Shown here in pieces: positions 1 to 8,538 of a stretch of DNA of 64,000 bases. Source of the stretch: Bacteroidales bacterium (GTDB taxonomy: Bacteria > Bacteroidota > Bacteroidia > Bacteroidales > F082); the NCBI GenBank assembly GCA_030683155.1, contig JAUXMV010000024.1, positions 1 to 64,000 on the forward strand, in the 5' to 3' direction. Under the pieces are notes generated by a model. The model saw only the letters and a program-made list of their open reading frames with translations. It was not told the origin of the DNA and searched no databases. Made by a program: the position numbers and the translations under genes. Position 1 is the stretch's first letter, and each line of letters starts with the position of its first letter.

Positions 1-118
1 TGAAACAAATGCTATTGCCGAAGCAGTTAATAGTAAAATACAGAAACTAATATCTTCAAATAATGGAAACAGAGATAAGGATTTCTTCTTCTTTAGACTT
101 ACTCAATTCTATGCCTAG
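1..118 (+). CDS. C-terminal tail of an unidentified gene, cut by the window edge
   Basis: Reading from base 2, one frame stays open for 38 codons and stops at TAG 116-118. The end of the protein is rich in Phe and charged residues (it finishes FFFFRLTQFYA). The gene begins before the window, so no domain can be named. It reads in the same direction as the barrel gene that starts at 208. The frame is open by observation; that it is a real gene is inference, since 38 codons could be open by chance. Confidence 0.4.
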   Translation, partial: ETNAIAEAVNSKIQKLISSNNGNRDKDFFFFRLTQFYA

Positions 119-174
119 CACATCAAAATAAGATTTAGCCCATTCCTGCGTTATATATATTGTAGATATTTATG

Positions 175-182
175 TAAATTTG
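175..182 (+). promoter_or_regulatory. -7 promoter element (TAAATTTG)
   Basis: The octamer fits the Bacteroidota -7 consensus TAnnTTTG and lies 25 bases before the ATG at 208. I see no TTG at the usual distance upstream, so this is half a promoter by motif. Confidence 0.4.
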
Positions 183-207
183 CAACTTCTAAATCTAAAT
201 CAAAACC

Positions 208-918
208 ATGAAAAATATTTTACCAGTTTCAGTTTTATTGTTTATTTCGATTTTTTCAATGCATACATTGCGTGCTCAGGAAAAAGCATTTCAGTTTGGG
301 TTCAAGCTAAGTCCGAGTATGGGATGGGTTGCGCCAAATGCTGAGGGCTATGAGCGTGATGGTTTAAAACTCGGATTCAACTGGGGCTTTGTGGGCGATA
401 TACACCTGATGGAAAACTATGTTATTCATACAGGATTTAACGTGGTATACCTAAATGGTGCTTACACATTTCCACACAAGCAGACATCTAATGATGGAAG
501 TGGTACTGAAATTATTGGTGATATGAATCGGTTTTTGAGGTTAAAATACATTCAGATTCCTGTTGTTATGCGTATGAAAACCAATGAGATCAAAGATATA
601 ACGTATTATGGTGAAGTAGGTCTTGGGCTTGCCATTAAAACCAGTGCCAATGCAGATAATACTTTTTCTAGAAATGGAACTATAGTCGAATCAACAAAAA
701 AAGTTAATGTATCTGACGAATACAGATTCAGCCGTGAATCGCTTATTCTGGGTGTTGGAGCTTATTACAATCTTGGAGGTTCAACAAAGCTTACCGGTGG
801 ACTTCGTTTCGATAACAATTTTTTCAATATTTTAAAAGGTAAAAATACAGTCGACACTTCAGTTGATCAAAAAGCTATCGCTAATTTTCTTGAACTTAGC
901 ATTGGGGTATTGTTTTAA
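208..918 (+). CDS. Outer-membrane beta-barrel protein, PorT-like
   Basis: A 236-residue protein with a signal peptide (hydrophobic residues 4-20, then an AQ cleavage site near 24). The mature part alternates hydrophobic and polar residues, with many Gly and aromatic residues, and ends in the strand-like LELSIGVLF, as expected of a small outer-membrane barrel. Members of this group in Bacteroidota include PorT-like proteins, but nothing here fixes a role in type IX secretion. It sits 11 bases before nadE and may be co-transcribed with it. Exact function is unknown; the barrel call is by pattern. Confidence 0.7.
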   Translation: MKNILPVSVLLFISIFSMHTLRAQEKAFQFGFKLSPSMGWVAPNAEGYERDGLKLGFNWGFVGDIHLMENYVIHTGFNVVYLNGAYTFPHKQTSNDGSGTEIIGDMNRFLRLKYIQIPVVMRMKTNEIKDITYYGEVGLGLAIKTSANADNTFSRNGTIVESTKKVNVSDEYRFSRESLILGVGAYYNLGGSTKLTGGLRFDNNFFNILKGKNTVDTSVDQKAIANFLELSIGVLF

Positions 919-929
919 ACTTTTAAGTT

Positions 930-2567
930 GTGAAAATCGCCCTTGCTCAAAACAATTATCATATTGGCAACTTTGAAGCCAATAGAAAGAAAATCATAAA
1001 ATCCATTGAGAATGCCCGTGATCAGGGGGCTGATCTGGTGGTTTTTGCAGAATTGGCTGTTTGCGGATACCCTCCACAAGATTTTCTTGAATTTGACGAC
1101 TTTATTTATCGCTGTGAAAATGCAGTCCAACAAATTGCAGAGGCTTGTAAAGATATTGCCTGCATTATAGGTTCACCAGTTCGGAATACAGGCCCAAAAG
1201 GTAAACCGCTTTTTAATGCAGCGGTTTTTTGTTTTCAGGGCGAGACGCAGGTGTTTCGAAAAGCATTGCTGCCAAACTATGATGTTTTTGATGAATATCG
1301 TTATTTCGAACCAGCCAGAACGTTCGAAATTCTTAATTTCAAGAACAAAAAAATTGCCCTTACTATCTGTGAAGACATTTGGGATGTTGGCAACAGCAGG
1401 CTTTATACGGTAAATCCGATGGAGGAGCTGATTGTTCATGCACCTGACCTGATGATCAATATCGCGGCTTCTCCCTTCAATTATGGACAGCCAAAACGTC
1501 GCCTTGAAGTTTTGCGTGAAAATGTGTCTCTTTACAAAATTCCACTGATTTATGTGAACCACGTTGGAGCTCAAACAGAAATACTTTTTGATGGAGGTTC
1601 TGCTGCTTTTGCTGCTGACGGGCATGTTGCCATTAGTCTCCCGTTTTTTGAGGAGTCACTTAAAATAGTTGATTCAGAAGAACTTACAACATTGAAATCT
1701 ACAGCTGATAAGCTTGTCATACCCAACAAAATGGAATTGATTCATGATGCGCTCGTGATGGGTGTACGTGATTATTTTGCCAAAATGGGTTTTAAGAAAG
1801 CGATTCTGGGCTTGTCCGGTGGCATTGATTCAGCCTTAACAATGGTGCTTGCTGCTCGTGCTTTAGGAAGTGAGAATGTTTATGGATTGCTTATGCCATC
1901 ACAGTTTTCTTCCGGCCATTCGGTTGAGGATGCACTTGCACTTGCAAAAAATCTGGGATCGCCATACAGTATTATTGAAATAAAAGACTTGTTTAATACC
2001 TTCAGCGAAAGTATGAAATCACATTTTGAAGGCAGAGCTTTCGATGTGACAGAGGAGAATATTCAGGCTCGCGTCAGAGGTGTTCTTCTGATGGCTTTTT
2101 GTAATAAGTTTGGCTATATCTTGCTGAATACGAGTAATAAAAGCGAAGCTGCTGTTGGTTATGGAACCTTGTATGGCGATATGAACGGCGGTCTTTCAGT
2201 ATTGGGCGATGTGTACAAAACAGAAGTTTTTGAACTCGCAGGATACATCAACAGAGCGCAGGAAATTATTCCGAAAAACACGATAATCAAACCGCCTTCA
2301 GCTGAATTGAGACCAAACCAGAAAGACAGCGATAGTCTGCCTGATTACGACTTGCTCGATCAGATACTTTTCCAGTATATCGAAGTGCGCAAGGGTCCTT
2401 CTGAACTTGTGGCAATGGGGTTTGATGAGAATCTGGTGAACAGGGTGTTGAAGCTTGTGAATACAAATGAGTATAAACGTCATCAAACGCCACCAATTTT
2501 GCGGGTTTCTCCAAAGGCTTTCGGCATGGGCCGCAGGATGCCAATTGTGGCGAAATACTTGTCTTAA
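930..2567 (+). CDS. nadE: Glutamine-dependent NAD+ synthetase
   Basis: Makes NAD+ from nicotinic acid adenine dinucleotide, ATP and glutamine, the last step of NAD synthesis, in the cytoplasm. The N-terminal nitrilase-fold amidase domain (about 1-260) carries the Glu-Lys-Cys triad: E41, K111 and C147 (in TICEDIW). The C-terminal synthetase domain has the ATP-pyrophosphatase loop SGGIDS at 296-301. At 545 residues it is the shorter two-domain form. The start is GTG at 930, right at the conserved KIALAQ opening strand; no better ATG exists. It follows the barrel gene by 11 bases and is closed by a strong hairpin. Confidence 0.96.
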   Translation: MKIALAQNNYHIGNFEANRKKIIKSIENARDQGADLVVFAELAVCGYPPQDFLEFDDFIYRCENAVQQIAEACKDIACIIGSPVRNTGPKGKPLFNAAVFCFQGETQVFRKALLPNYDVFDEYRYFEPARTFEILNFKNKKIALTICEDIWDVGNSRLYTVNPMEELIVHAPDLMINIAASPFNYGQPKRRLEVLRENVSLYKIPLIYVNHVGAQTEILFDGGSAAFAADGHVAISLPFFEESLKIVDSEELTTLKSTADKLVIPNKMELIHDALVMGVRDYFAKMGFKKAILGLSGGIDSALTMVLAARALGSENVYGLLMPSQFSSGHSVEDALALAKNLGSPYSIIEIKDLFNTFSESMKSHFEGRAFDVTEENIQARVRGVLLMAFCNKFGYILLNTSNKSEAAVGYGTLYGDMNGGLSVLGDVYKTEVFELAGYINRAQEIIPKNTIIKPPSAELRPNQKDSDSLPDYDLLDQILFQYIEVRKGPSELVAMGFDENLVNRVLKLVNTNEYKRHQTPPILRVSPKAFGMGRRMPIVAKYLS

Positions 2568-2570
2568 AAT

Positions 2571-2608
2571 AATTTTGCCTTTGTAAAATTAGTTACAAAG
2601 GCAAAATT
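2571..2608. terminator. Bidirectional terminator between nadE and the NifU-like gene
   Basis: A perfect 16-bp inverted repeat (AATTTTGCCTTTGTAA and its complement) around a 6-base loop lies between two convergent genes. A/T-rich ends let it act in both directions. Confidence 0.85.
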
Positions 2609-2670
2609 TCAATTCAATTTTGAAACTGAAAAACCTAAAAGCTCCGACAGGAAAAATCCTTTCTGAAGTA

Positions 2671-2919
2671 TTATAAATTTATTGCTTCTACAGATTTTAT
2701 CTCTGGAATGGCTTTGCGGATTGTGTTTTCAACCCCGTTTTTGAGTGTCATTGTGCTGTATGGACAACTTCCACAGGCGCCGGTAAGTTCAACATTAACG
2801 ACCATATCTTCGGTTATATTAACGAAATTGATATCGCCGCCATCCTGCTGTAAATACGGACGAACCTGCTCAATTAGATTTTTTACTTTGCGGATCAGCT
2901 CTTCTTTTTGTTCTGACAT
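2671..2919 (-). CDS. NifU C-terminal-domain Fe-S scaffold protein
   Basis: An 82-residue stand-alone Nfu domain. The CGSCPYS motif (CxxC) near residues 49-52 is the cysteine pair through which two subunits bridge a 4Fe-4S cluster for delivery to target enzymes. The domain is complete without the N-terminal parts of full NifU or NfuA. It lies 30 bases downstream of the Mrp/ApbC gene on the same strand, so scaffold and ATPase carrier are probably made together. Confidence 0.9.
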   Translation of the reverse strand: MSEQKEELIRKVKNLIEQVRPYLQQDGGDINFVNITEDMVVNVELTGACGSCPYSTMTLKNGVENTIRKAIPEIKSVEAINL

Positions 2920-2949
2920 GATTCAATTATTTTATGATTAACAATTCAA

Positions 2950-4002
2950 TTATTTCGAAAGATTTTTGACCAATTCTTTCACCTTGCGAGCAACTTCCAT
3001 AAAGGCTATTGCCACACGTGACTCTTCATCCAATGCGATCGGGCTTCCGGCATCACCTGAAGCGGATATTTGTTCAACGATAGGGATTTGGCCGATTAAT
3101 GGAATTCCAATTGCGTTGGCAAAGCCTTCGCCATGGCCTTTTCCAAAAATATAATACTTTTTATCAGGCATATCGGTTGGTGTGAAATAAGCCATATTTT
3201 CGATCAATCCAAGCAAGGGGATTGTAAGCTTGTCTTGCTGAAACATTGTGGCAGCACGGCGGACATCCGCAAAAGCAACTTTTTGCGGTGTAGTTACAAC
3301 CACAGCTCCTGTCACTGAATATGACTGAGCAAGTGTAAGTTGGATATCTCCTGTTCCTGGTGGCAAGTCGATGATGAGGTAGTCAAGCACGCCCCAATCG
3401 GCATCGCTGAGCAACTGATTGAGTGCGCTCGTTGCCATTGGACCGCGCCATACAAGCGGTTTGTTGGTGTCAACAAAAAAGCCAATTGACAGTAGTTTGA
3501 TGCCAAACTTTTCAATTGGAACGATCAATGGTTTACCTTCCCTTTCGGTCATTCCAGGAGCTTCATCAACGATGCCGAACATCATAGGCACCGATGGGCC
3601 ATAAATATCAGCGTCGACAAGGCCTACCTGTGAGCCGGTGCGAGAAAGCGCAATAGCAAGATTGGCGGCAACAGTCGATTTTCCAACACCACCTTTTCCT
3701 GAAGCAACAGCAATGATATGACGTACGCCGGCAAGAGGTCCTCTGCCTTTTTCTTTTTCGGTGATGGGAGTGATTTTAATTTCTATTTCTTCACCGAAAG
3801 CTTCCCGCAAAGCTTTGGTTGCGGCATTTGAAACAATATTTACTGCAGGCTCATCAATTCGGGGAAATATTAGACGGAAGCGGATTGTGTTTTCTGAAAC
3901 TTCCAGTTCGTCGAGCATTCCAAGATCAACAATATTGTCGCCCTTGGCAAAGTATATAACACCTTTGAGCGTTTCAATAACTTTTGATTTATTTAATGAC
4001 AT
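2950..4002 (-). CDS. Mrp/ApbC-family Fe-S cluster carrier ATPase
   Basis: A 350-residue cytoplasmic P-loop ATPase that binds and transfers Fe-S clusters. Residues 1-80 form a MIP18/DUF59-type domain. The deviant Walker A GKGGVGKS is at 102-109, followed by VDADIYGPS and DLPPGTGD. I do not see the CxxC found near the C-terminus of many ApbC proteins, so the cluster-holding residues are uncertain. It is the first gene of a pair with the Nfu-domain protein. Family assignment is firm; the exact client enzymes are unknown. Confidence 0.93.
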   Translation of the reverse strand: MSLNKSKVIETLKGVIYFAKGDNIVDLGMLDELEVSENTIRFRLIFPRIDEPAVNIVSNAATKALREAFGEEIEIKITPITEKEKGRGPLAGVRHIIAVASGKGGVGKSTVAANLAIALSRTGSQVGLVDADIYGPSVPMMFGIVDEAPGMTEREGKPLIVPIEKFGIKLLSIGFFVDTNKPLVWRGPMATSALNQLLSDADWGVLDYLIIDLPPGTGDIQLTLAQSYSVTGAVVVTTPQKVAFADVRRAATMFQQDKLTIPLLGLIENMAYFTPTDMPDKKYYIFGKGHGEGFANAIGIPLIGQIPIVEQISASGDAGSPIALDEESRVAIAFMEVARKVKELVKNLSK

Positions 4003-4091
4003 TTTTATGCTTATTTAGATCAAATATAAATAACATTCTGATGGAATTGCAAATGTACGTAATTCACTTTTAGGGATAAAGAAAACAAATC

Positions 4092-5279
4092 TTAAAGATT
4101 CAAAATCTTCTGTTGAATTATTTCTTTTGTCCATTGCTCTCTCACTGCTTTTTCGCAAATTTTGGCCTTATCTTTACAATTGCGCATCAACATTGCAAAA
4201 AGCTTGTCCTGACTAAAAAAGAACCTGAAATACTGTCCGTCTTTTTCAAAAATCATGTCTTCATCTGGTATCTGTTGTAAAGGCAGATTCATTGAAAAGT
4301 AGTAGGCATTCAAAAGCTCAAGTTTCATGCGAAATGAATGCCCTGCATAGGAAGCTTTTCCACCGGCAGCATTGGTTCCCGCAACAATTCCCTGCATTTC
4401 TGCTGCATGCCAAAGCCCTGAAATACTGCCATCCGGATGCTCGGCAACGTCACCTGCCGCAAAGACATTTGGGTGAGAAGTCTGCATAAATGCATCCACT
4501 TTAATGCCTTTTTGTGTTGCCAATCCTGCCTTTTCCGCCAGATTGATGTCTGGCTCTACGCCAGTGCTGAAAATTACCATATCAGTCAGCTGTTGAATAA
4601 GTTCGCCTACCTGAACCAATAATTTTCCATTACCGGTTTTTGTCACAGAAGCTACTTCTTCCTGAAAAATGACCTGGACTCCTTTGCTTTGAAGCACTTC
4701 AAGCAGATTTTTTGACATAGCCGGATCAAATTGTTTACTTAACAACATCTGATCGCGGTGGATGAGTGTCACGCTTTTTCCGGCGAGAGCAAGTTGTTCG
4801 GCAATTTCTACACCCAAAACGCCGCCTCCGGCAATGAGAACTCTTTCGCAACTTGCAGCCTTTTTGATAATAACTTCAGCGTCGGTGGCAGTGCGCAGCA
4901 TCAGAACAGCTTCTTTTCCCGTTCCTTTGATGGTTGGCAACACAGGTATAGCGCCTGTTGCAAGAATGAGTTTTTTCCAGCGGTATTTGTTTTTATTGAC
5001 ATCAGTTACTGTTTGCAACTTGAGCGCAATGGCACTGATGTTTGTATTGATTATTTCAATTTGCATGGCGTCAAACCATGATGCGTCAGCAATGAGGAAT
5101 TCATTTTTCTCAAACCCAGTCCGGATATTTTTACTGATTTTGGTGCGTTTGTATGGCAGGCGATCTTCTCCGTTGACCAACAGAATCTTACCATCACCAT
5201 CAATTCGTCTTATAGATTCTGCAGCCTTCATGCCGGCTATTCCAGTGCCAATTATAATATAACTGTATGTTGGAGTCAT
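4092..5279 (-). CDS. NAD(P)H/FAD-dependent oxidoreductase, rubredoxin- or nitrite-reductase-like
   Basis: A 395-residue pyridine-nucleotide-disulfide-type flavoprotein. The FAD-binding GTGIAGMKAAE lies at the N-terminus, a second Rossmann motif GGGVLGVEIAE around residue 150-160 binds NAD(P)H, and FAAGDVAE completes the FAD site. There is no redox-active CxxC, so it should pass electrons to a partner such as rubredoxin, ferredoxin or a nitrite-reductase-like protein. It lies 89 bases from the Mrp gene on the same strand. The physiological partner is unknown. A TACTTTTG element just upstream gives it its own promoter. Confidence 0.82.
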   Translation of the reverse strand: MTPTYSYIIIGTGIAGMKAAESIRRIDGDGKILLVNGEDRLPYKRTKISKNIRTGFEKNEFLIADASWFDAMQIEIINTNISAIALKLQTVTDVNKNKYRWKKLILATGAIPVLPTIKGTGKEAVLMLRTATDAEVIIKKAASCERVLIAGGGVLGVEIAEQLALAGKSVTLIHRDQMLLSKQFDPAMSKNLLEVLQSKGVQVIFQEEVASVTKTGNGKLLVQVGELIQQLTDMVIFSTGVEPDINLAEKAGLATQKGIKVDAFMQTSHPNVFAAGDVAEHPDGSISGLWHAAEMQGIVAGTNAAGGKASYAGHSFRMKLELLNAYYFSMNLPLQQIPDEDMIFEKDGQYFRFFFSQDKLFAMLMRNCKDKAKICEKAVREQWTKEIIQQKILNL

Positions 5280-5292
5280 TTTTAGCTTTTGG

Positions 5293-5300
5293 CAAAAGTA
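5293..5300 (-). promoter_or_regulatory. -7 promoter element for the FAD oxidoreductase
   Basis: On the minus strand this reads TACTTTTG, matching TAnnTTTG. A TTG lies 16 bases upstream (plus-strand CAA at 5317-5319), one short of the usual 17-23. The leader would be under 15 bases. Confidence 0.5.
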
Positions 5301-5438
5301 CGAAAAAGAGACTTATCAAGAATCATTCTAGATTATGGGTTTTATTGAATTTGTTTCAGGAGATTTGAAATTGAATCTGAGACTTTCAAGAGGCAATGAT
5401 TCAGTATATTTTGTAATTTCGCCCTTAAATTTTTTGAT

Positions 5439-6269
5439 ATGACCAAAGAAAAACTTCCAAAAAGTGAAGAAAAAGAAATGGGCTTCTGGGATCATCTGGA
5501 AGAGCTTCGCTGGCATATTATAAGAAGCATCATTGCGGTTGTTGTGCTTGCTGTTGTTGCGTTTCTCAATAGAAGGATCGTTTTTGATGTAATAATTCTT
5601 GGGCCTAGCACCGCCGATTTTTTCACAAACCGGATTCTTTGTCGTGTTGGTGAGTATCTTTCAATCGAAGGTATTTGCATGGATACGCTTAAACTGCAAA
5701 TCATAAACATAAACATGTCAGGTCAGTTTATGATGCATCTTTATATCTCGATGGTCACAGGTGCTATTTTGGCTTTTCCTTTTATATTGAATGAAATATG
5801 GCGTTTTATAAGACCTGCATTGCGGTCAGGCGAATCAAAATATTCGCGGCAGGCTGTCATTGTAAGTTCATTGCTGTTCTTTATTGGTGTGCTTTTCAGT
5901 TACTATTTGATCGTTCCTCTGACAATTAACTTTCTGGGTACATATCAGGTTAGTGATACCGTTCTTAACCAGATTTCAATAAACTCCTATGTAAACACTG
6001 TTGTGTCCGTCACATTTGCTGTGGGCATCGTTTTTGAGTTGCCATTAATTATCTATTTTCTTTCAAAAATGGGTCTTGTGACTCCCGCCTTTTTAAAGAA
6101 AAACCGCAAATACATGCTTGTGATTCTGCTTATAATTTCTGCCATTATCACACCTCCTGATGTTTTCAGCCAGATTTTGGTTTGTATCCCACTTATGGGT
6201 CTTTATGAGCTGAGTATATTGGTCTCGGATCGCATCTATCGCAAAGAACAGAAGTTGTCGAAAAGTTAA
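5439..6269 (+). CDS. tatC: Sec-independent protein translocase subunit TatC
   Basis: The receptor and core channel subunit of the twin-arginine pathway, which exports folded proteins across the inner membrane. The 276-residue protein opens with the hallmark FWDHLEELRWHI, then has six hydrophobic helices. The first periplasmic loop (about 45-95) is longer than in Escherichia coli, which I believe is common in this phylum. LPLIIYFLSKMGLV and the Pro-rich ITPPDVFSQ are typical. No tatA or tatB gene is adjacent. The start ATG is preceded by the A/T-rich divergent region shared with the FAD oxidoreductase. Confidence 0.95.
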   Translation: MTKEKLPKSEEKEMGFWDHLEELRWHIIRSIIAVVVLAVVAFLNRRIVFDVIILGPSTADFFTNRILCRVGEYLSIEGICMDTLKLQIININMSGQFMMHLYISMVTGAILAFPFILNEIWRFIRPALRSGESKYSRQAVIVSSLLFFIGVLFSYYLIVPLTINFLGTYQVSDTVLNQISINSYVNTVVSVTFAVGIVFELPLIIYFLSKMGLVTPAFLKKNRKYMLVILLIISAIITPPDVFSQILVCIPLMGLYELSILVSDRIYRKEQKLSKS

Positions 6270-6465
6270 TAATTCTCACTGAAGACCCTAATACATTTCT
6301 TAAAAGTTCATCTGTAAAGCTTATTGGAGGCTTTAAAAAACCACACGGTAATTTCTAAAATATTCAATATCAACAATATAAATGATTAGTTGGCATAATA
6401 TTTGATGCTTTATTGATAATAAATACATAATATTTCAAGCACTAATCACTCAAAAATCTGTCAAA

Positions 6466-6855
6466 ATGAAAAATCTGATTCTGTTTAGTTTTATCCTTTT
6501 TGCAGTTTTTTCATGCAAGCAGCAAAAAGAAATATCCAACACGAAGGCTGTTGTTCAGTCTGTTTCTATCGATAGTACTGAATATGAAATCATGATAATT
6601 GATCCTGATTTTGATACCTGGTATTTGGTAAATTTTGCACCCTCGCTCGACAGGAGCGATGATTATTACAGACTGAAAAACACGGTTGCCGTAAATAACT
6701 GGAATCATTACTACATCAGTGGGAGATACAGCAGGATAATAGGTTCGCACATACATTACGTTTCTTCAACTGACTATGGCATTGAAGTGAACCGAAAGCT
6801 TTATTGGTTTTTCAAGTATTATGAGGAGAAGTTCAGGGTTCCTTTATTTAGATAG
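6466..6855 (+). CDS. Small lipoprotein resembling DUF6146
   Basis: A 129-residue protein with a lipoprotein signal (LFAVFSC, lipidated Cys at 17). The mature part has the pattern YEIMIIDPDFDTW, then paired WN...YYISGRY, and GIEVNRKLYWFFKYYEEKF near the end. This resembles a family of Bacteroidota lipoproteins I associate with DUF6146, from memory. Function is unknown. It stands alone, 196 bases after tatC, and converges with the hydrolase gene. Confidence 0.7.
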   Translation: MKNLILFSFILFAVFSCKQQKEISNTKAVVQSVSIDSTEYEIMIIDPDFDTWYLVNFAPSLDRSDDYYRLKNTVAVNNWNHYYISGRYSRIIGSHIHYVSSTDYGIEVNRKLYWFFKYYEEKFRVPLFR

Positions 6856-6886
6856 GGTCTGCTGTAAAAAACTTCTTTTATAGAAA

Positions 6887-7687
6887 TCACTCCTGATGCC
6901 AGCCTGGTTTTCCTGTCAGGAACCCCGAACTAAGCAGATAAAACTGCTCTGCTGCTTCGGCATGAACCCAATGTGAAGCTCCTTCGATAGTAATAATTTC
7001 AGCCATTGGGAAATTTGACCTTATTGTGGGGTAATCTTCAGGAAGGATATAATCAGATTGCCCTCCGCGAATGAACAATGTGGGTTTATGATATGTGACT
7101 TCGGTTTGAATGGCATCAAACATCTGGTTGAGGTTTTTTGCAATTCCATTCAGATTGATGCGCCATTCAAGGGTGTCTTTGTCGCGCCAGTGCAGGTTTT
7201 TCATCAAAAACTGACGGATGCGAAGTTCTTTGACACGGTCTTTTAATTGCATCTCAATCTTAGAACGAGATTTCATCTTGCTAAGATCAATGGATTGCAT
7301 GGCCTCGATAATGTTTCGGTGGTGAGGCCGGTCTCCGTAGGCTTTCATGCTGATGTCAACGACAATTAGACGCTTAACCATTTCCGGATATTCGAGTGCA
7401 AAGCGCATTGCTACTTTTCCGCCCATGCTATGACCAAGCATCAATGGATATAGAATATCTTCCTCTTCGATCATTTCCATCAGATCGTCTGTCAGGGCCA
7501 GATAGTTAAAAACATCGCTGTGTGGTGACACTCCGTGGTTGCGCTGGTCAGGAATAATTACATCAAAACCTTCGTCAGCAATGCGTCTGCCAAAAGTTAC
7601 CCAGTTGTCAGAGATACCAAACAAACCATGTAAAACGATCAATGGCTGACTCCCTTTATCGCCATATCTTCTAAAGAAAAGTTTCAT
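6887..7687 (-). CDS. Alpha/beta-hydrolase, YbfF-like esterase
   Basis: A single-domain serine hydrolase of about 266 residues. It has the oxyanion-region motif LHGLFG, the nucleophile elbow GHSMGGK, an acidic residue after the sixth strand (RGGQSDYI) and the final His in GASHWVHAE. This layout matches YbfF-type acyl esterases; the substrate cannot be told from sequence. I chose the ATG at 7687 (MKLFFRRYG) because the usual first strand begins there; an ATG 10 codons upstream adds only a polar extension. It precedes the next gene's end by 38 bases and may be co-transcribed with it. Confidence 0.88.
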   Translation of the reverse strand: MKLFFRRYGDKGSQPLIVLHGLFGISDNWVTFGRRIADEGFDVIIPDQRNHGVSPHSDVFNYLALTDDLMEMIEEEDILYPLMLGHSMGGKVAMRFALEYPEMVKRLIVVDISMKAYGDRPHHRNIIEAMQSIDLSKMKSRSKIEMQLKDRVKELRIRQFLMKNLHWRDKDTLEWRINLNGIAKNLNQMFDAIQTEVTYHKPTLFIRGGQSDYILPEDYPTIRSNFPMAEIITIEGASHWVHAEAAEQFYLLSSGFLTGKPGWHQE

Positions 7688-7725
7688 AAGTTTTTTTTCA
7701 GACTGCAAAAATACCAAGATTCCTG

Positions 7726-8427
7726 CTACTCATCTAATTGAAGTTCGGCTCCATGTCCTTTCAGATTGAAATAACGTCGTAGCCCGTAAACGCCAAGATA
7801 TGCAAAAGGGGTATCGAACAATGCAAAGATAACCTTGAATAAGAATCCATTACCTAAAAGCAAAGCGAACAAATGCCATTCGATAACTTCAAAAGTGCAA
7901 AGTAAAAATAATACCGTAAAAGTATCAATGAACTGACTTGTAAAGGTTGAGAGGTTGTTTCTCAGCCAAAGATGCTTTCCTTTTGTTACGCGTTTCCAGA
8001 AGTGAAAAACCTGAACATCAATGAACTGCGCAACCAGATAAGCAGCAAGTGAAGCGCCGACTGCGATAAAAGTAAAACTGAAGGTCTTCTTAAATTCAGT
8101 ATCGTTTAAGGGCGACCACTCTGTGGCTGGCGCAAGCGTAGACACGATTACGATTATCAAAGCGAATACACTTGCAAATATTCCGGCTACAATGAGGTAA
8201 TTGGCCCTTTTCCGGCCATATACTTCTGAAACAATATCAGTGATAAGAAAAGTGATGGGATATGCAATGATGCCTACGCTCAACTCAAAATTGAACAATC
8301 CGAATGGATTCCAGTGGAAAAATTTCTGAAAAATGAGATTACTTGTTACCAGAGAGGTGATAAATAAAGCTGCAAGAACAAGATAAAGCAGTTCAGCGTC
8401 ACGCCGTTTTTTGTTAGATAGCTGCAT
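7726..8427 (-). CDS. yhhQ: Queuosine precursor transporter (YhhQ/DUF165 family)
   Basis: A 233-residue inner-membrane protein with about six hydrophobic helices. Family features are LVTSNLIFQK in the first helix, PITFLITDIVSEVYGRKRA in the loop and the later RNNLSTFTSQFIDTFTVL. YhhQ imports queuine precursors (preQ0 or preQ1) for tRNA queuosine. I looked for a preQ1 riboswitch in the 109-base leader and saw no convincing fold. The alpha/beta-hydrolase gene follows 38 bases downstream. Confidence 0.92.
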   Translation of the reverse strand: MQLSNKKRRDAELLYLVLAALFITSLVTSNLIFQKFFHWNPFGLFNFELSVGIIAYPITFLITDIVSEVYGRKRANYLIVAGIFASVFALIIVIVSTLAPATEWSPLNDTEFKKTFSFTFIAVGASLAAYLVAQFIDVQVFHFWKRVTKGKHLWLRNNLSTFTSQFIDTFTVLFLLCTFEVIEWHLFALLLGNGFLFKVIFALFDTPFAYLGVYGLRRYFNLKGHGAELQLDE

Positions 8428-8503
8428 CGCGATTTGAGTTGTTATTTTAAAGCTCTGATTGAATGTACTATTTAGATCGTATTTTCCTTTCGAATCAACA
8501 AAT

Positions 8504-8538
8504 GAAATTCTTTATTTGTTTTAAACAAATAAAATTTC
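8504..8538 (-). terminator. A/T-rich hairpin after the acyl-CoA dehydrogenase gene
   Basis: A nearly perfect inverted repeat TTATTTGTTT/AAACAAATAA (8512-8532) is extended by GAAATT and AATTTC arms that reach the stop codon. It separates the dehydrogenase from yhhQ on the same strand. The stem is all A/T, so strength is uncertain. Confidence 0.5.

Noticed and set aside
6380-6440. Repeated CATAATATTT words upstream of the DUF6146-like gene
   Set aside because: Two copies of an A/T-rich 10-mer in an A/T-rich gap, without phasing or symmetry.
8428-8536. Possible preQ1 riboswitch before yhhQ
   Set aside because: The leader contains only an A/T-rich hairpin next to the upstream stop; no preQ1 pseudoknot pattern is visible.
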